DNA of 8,488 nucleotides from Firmicutes bacterium UBA1422 (GTDB taxonomy: Bacteria; Bacillota; Clostridia; Peptostreptococcales; Anaerovoracaceae), in assembly GCA_002304835.1 (NCBI GenBank), contig DBPK01000027.1:1121-9608 (forward strand), read 5' to 3'. This document shows positions 6,352 to 8,488 of the stretch, one piece after another (within the stretch, counting starts at the first letter, position 1; each line of letters begins with the position of its first letter). A program made the translations under genes and the position numbers. Below the pieces are notes generated by a model. That model saw only the letters and a list, made by a program, of their open reading frames with translations, was not told the origin of the DNA and did not search any database.

Positions 6352-6360
6352 TGATATAAT
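6352..6360 (+). promoter_or_regulatory. Extended -10 promoter of glnS
   Basis: TGATATAAT, 30 bases before the glnS ATG. The resulting leader is only about 24 bases, too short for a T-box riboswitch, the usual control of many aminoacyl-tRNA synthetase genes in Bacillota. TTGAAG at 6329-6334 is -35 like but its spacer is 20 bases. Confidence 0.65.
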
Positions 6361-6390
6361 AATCGGGCATATAATAACCGGAGGAAAACA

Positions 6391-8040
6391 ATGTCAGAAA
6401 AAGAAAATAAAACTTCAAATTTTATTCATAATATTATCGATGCCGATAATGAAACGGGCAAATACGGAGGCGAAGTATATACAAGATTCCCTCCCGAACC
6501 CAACGGATACCTTCATATAGGACACGCCAAGTCCATATGTCTGAATTTTTCCACTGCCGAGAAATACAATGGCAAATGCAATCTGAGATATGATGATACA
6601 AATCCCGTAAAAGAAGACGAAGAATATATCGATTCCATAGAAGAGGATGTAAAGTGGCTTGGTTTCCAATGGGACAAAAAACTTTGGGCTTCCGATTACT
6701 TTGACAAAATGTATGAAGCCGCTTTAGAACTTATAAAGAAAGAAAAGGCTTTTGTCTGTGATCTTGATGCGGAAGAGATACGTGAATACAGGGGGACATT
6801 GAAAGAACCCGGTAAAGAGAGTCCCTATCGCAAAAGAAGCAAAGAAGAAAACCTTAAACTTTTTGAAGAAATGAAAGCCGGAAAATATTCGGACGGAGAA
6901 AAGGTATTAAGAGCAAAAATTGATATGGCATCGCCTAATATAAATATGAGAGATCCTGTGATTTACAGGATAGCCCATGTGCCCCATCATAATACCAAAA
7001 ATAAGTGGTGTATATATCCCATGTATGATTTTGCACATCCCATTGAAGATGCCATAGAAGGAATAACACATTCAATATGCACCCTGGAATTTGAAGATCA
7101 CAGACCGCTTTATGACTGGTTCCTGGCTGAAGTCGGATGGTGGCAGACACCGCCCCGACAGATAGAATTTGCCCGACTGAATATAAGCAAAACCGTAATG
7201 AGCAAGCGTCTTTTGAAATCCCTTGTGGAAAACGGAGATGTTGAAGGCTGGGACGATCCGAGAATGCCTACGATAGCAGGATTAAGGCGCAGGGGATATA
7301 CTCCGGCAGCTATAAGGGATTTCTGTGAAAGGATAGGTGTAGCCAAGTCCAACAGTACTGTTGATATAGCCCTCCTGGAACATTGCGTTAGAGAGGATCT
7401 GAAGAAAACCACAGAAACCAGAAATGTGGTAGAAAACCCGTTAAAAGTGATAATCACAAATTATCCCGAAGATAAAACGGAAGAAATGGAAATAGAAAAC
7501 AATGCAAATGTGCCTGAAATGGGTACAAGAAAAGTGACCTTCAGCAAGGAGCTTTTTGTGGATGGTGAAGATTTTGCGGAATTTCCGGTAAAAAAGTATT
7601 TCAGACTTTTCCCCGGTAATGAAGTGCGCTTCAAAGGAGCCTATTTTATCACATGCAATGATGTGATAAAAAATCCTGACGGCACAATAAAAGAACTGCA
7701 TTGTACATATGACCCTGCCACCAGGAGCGGCAGCGGTTTCGACGGAAGGAAAGTCAAAGGGACGATACACTGGGTGGATGCAAAAAATGCATTGAAGATC
7801 AAAATACGGAACTACGATCATTTGATGACAGAGGGAGATGACGGCAGCAAAAAAATCAATCCGGATTCTCTCAGAGAAGTAACGGCTTATGCAGAGACCT
7901 CTGTGGCAAATGCAATGCCTTGCGAAAGATACCAGTTTTTCAGACACGGATATTATATAGCCGATAAAATCTTTACTTCTGAAAAAGAAAAAGTATTCAA
8001 CCGCATCGTGGATCTGAAGAGCTCATTCAAAATAAAATAA
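6391..8040 (+). CDS. glnS: Glutaminyl-tRNA synthetase
   Basis: Class I aminoacyl-tRNA synthetase that charges tRNA-Gln with glutamine using ATP, in the cytosol. The 549-residue length is close to E. coli GlnRS. The Rossmann catalytic core has RFPPEPNGYLHIGHAKS with the HIGH motif at 42-45, and the KMSKS-type loop VMSKR at 269-273. GlnRS-specific blocks include LRYDDTNP (65-72) and SICTLEFEDHRPLYDW (228-243). The C-terminal beta-barrel anticodon-binding region covers about 345-549. These features separate it from GluRS. GGAGG at 6380-6384 lies six bases before the ATG. Most Bacillota make Gln-tRNA by the GatCAB amidotransferase route, so a GlnRS gene is notable though known in some Clostridia. 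The malic enzyme gene follows after 12 bases and is probably co-transcribed. Confidence 0.96.
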   Translation: MSEKENKTSNFIHNIIDADNETGKYGGEVYTRFPPEPNGYLHIGHAKSICLNFSTAEKYNGKCNLRYDDTNPVKEDEEYIDSIEEDVKWLGFQWDKKLWASDYFDKMYEAALELIKKEKAFVCDLDAEEIREYRGTLKEPGKESPYRKRSKEENLKLFEEMKAGKYSDGEKVLRAKIDMASPNINMRDPVIYRIAHVPHHNTKNKWCIYPMYDFAHPIEDAIEGITHSICTLEFEDHRPLYDWFLAEVGWWQTPPRQIEFARLNISKTVMSKRLLKSLVENGDVEGWDDPRMPTIAGLRRRGYTPAAIRDFCERIGVAKSNSTVDIALLEHCVREDLKKTTETRNVVENPLKVIITNYPEDKTEEMEIENNANVPEMGTRKVTFSKELFVDGEDFAEFPVKKYFRLFPGNEVRFKGAYFITCNDVIKNPDGTIKELHCTYDPATRSGSGFDGRKVKGTIHWVDAKNALKIKIRNYDHLMTEGDDGSKKINPDSLREVTAYAETSVANAMPCERYQFFRHGYYIADKIFTSEKEKVFNRIVDLKSSFKIK

Positions 8041-8052
8041 AGGAGAAAAAAA

Positions 8053-8488
8053 TTGGACTACTACAAGGCTTCTCTTATCATGCACGAAAAAAACAAAGGG
8101 AAAATGGCCACGGCATGCAAAGTAAGGGTCAAGAAAAAAGAAGACCTTTCAACAGCATATACTCCCGGGGTGGCAGAACCATGCAGGAGAATCAAAGAAT
8201 GCCCTGAAGATATTTACAGATATACAAACAAAAGCAACACAGTGGCAGTGGTAAGCGATGGATCTGCTGTGTTGGGACTTGGAAATATCGGCGCCGAGGC
8301 TTCTATTCCGGTAATGGACGGAAAGGCTCTTTTGTTCAAAGAATTTGCAGGAATAGATGCTTTTCCCGTTTGCATAAAGACCCAGGATCCCGATGAGATA
8401 GTAAAAATAGTAAAAAATATTTCTCCCACTTTAGGTGGCATCAATCTTGAAGACATATCCGCACCAAGATGCTTTGAAATAGAAGAAA
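8053..8488 (+). CDS. Malic enzyme, N-terminal part (runs off the window)
   Basis: The first 145 residues of a bacterial short-form malic enzyme, which decarboxylates malate to pyruvate and CO2 with reduction of NAD(P)+. Recognisable blocks are DLSTAYTPGVAEPC with catalytic Y36, NTVAVVSDGSAVLGLGNIG, DGKALLFKEFAG with catalytic K91, and GGINLEDISAPRCFEIE with metal ligands E133 and D134. The NAD(P)-binding domain lies beyond the right edge, so cofactor preference cannot be read. The start is a TTG at 8053, placed seven bases after AAAGGAG, which itself overlaps the glnS stop codon. The first in-frame ATG (8080) would remove the conserved N-terminal DYYKAS and has no SD. The tight spacing suggests an operon with glnS. 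Confidence 0.92.
   Translation, partial: MDYYKASLIMHEKNKGKMATACKVRVKKKEDLSTAYTPGVAEPCRRIKECPEDIYRYTNKSNTVAVVSDGSAVLGLGNIGAEASIPVMDGKALLFKEFAGIDAFPVCIKTQDPDEIVKIVKNISPTLGGINLEDISAPRCFEIEE

Noticed and set aside
6361..6390. Possible T-box riboswitch before glnS
   Set aside because: The predicted leader is only about 24 bases, with no room for a specifier stem or antiterminator and no T-box sequence.
7441..7947. A 168-codon open frame on the - strand inside glnS
   Set aside because: It is a shadow of the GlnRS anticodon-binding region, rich in Cys, His and Phe as expected from antisense translation, with no SD or promoter.

Overview
The window looks like chromosomal DNA from a moderately low-GC anaerobic member of the Clostridia (Bacillota). 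The basis is strong AGGAGG ribosome binding sites, heavy use of AGA/AGG for Arg and ATA for Ile, compact extended -10 promoters, a ThlA-type thiolase behind a Rex-like site, and a lipoprotein with a Gram-positive style lipobox. I cannot place it at genus or family level. I see no mobile elements, CRISPR arrays, tRNA or rRNA genes, or frameshifted genes. No gene-free stretch exceeds about 220 bases.

Layout, left to right. (1) A membrane-bound LuxR-type regulator on the + strand, whose reading frame is still open at the left edge. It faces a small TM2-domain membrane protein on the - strand, and the two share a bidirectional terminator. (2) A + strand pair made of surE (nucleotide phosphatase) and an isochorismatase-like cysteine hydrolase, with stop and start codons overlapping by one base. 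(3) A stand-alone acetyl-CoA acetyltransferase (thlA) with its own promoter and a Rex-like operator upstream. (4) A convergent - strand gene for an exported C39-like cysteine peptidase lipoprotein, separated from thlA by two hairpin terminators; one of these carries a UUCG tetraloop on the peptidase strand. (5) A - strand PLP enzyme of the D-cysteine desulfhydrase/ACC deaminase family, divergent from (6) glnS (glutaminyl-tRNA synthetase). glnS is followed 12 bases later by a TTG-started malic enzyme gene that runs off the right edge.

The genes are mostly separate housekeeping or metabolic units and do not form one pathway. A loose theme is central carbon and redox metabolism (thiolase with a Rex-like site, malic enzyme) plus small-molecule salvage or clean-up (SurE, cysteine hydrolase, PLP lyase). 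No clearly new multi-gene system is visible. The best leads are regulatory: the Rex-like site before thlA, a perfect inverted repeat sitting on the predicted start site of the peptidase gene, and the repeated TGATATAAT promoter core. Two operon pairings (surE with the hydrolase, glnS with malic enzyme) also merit a conservation check.
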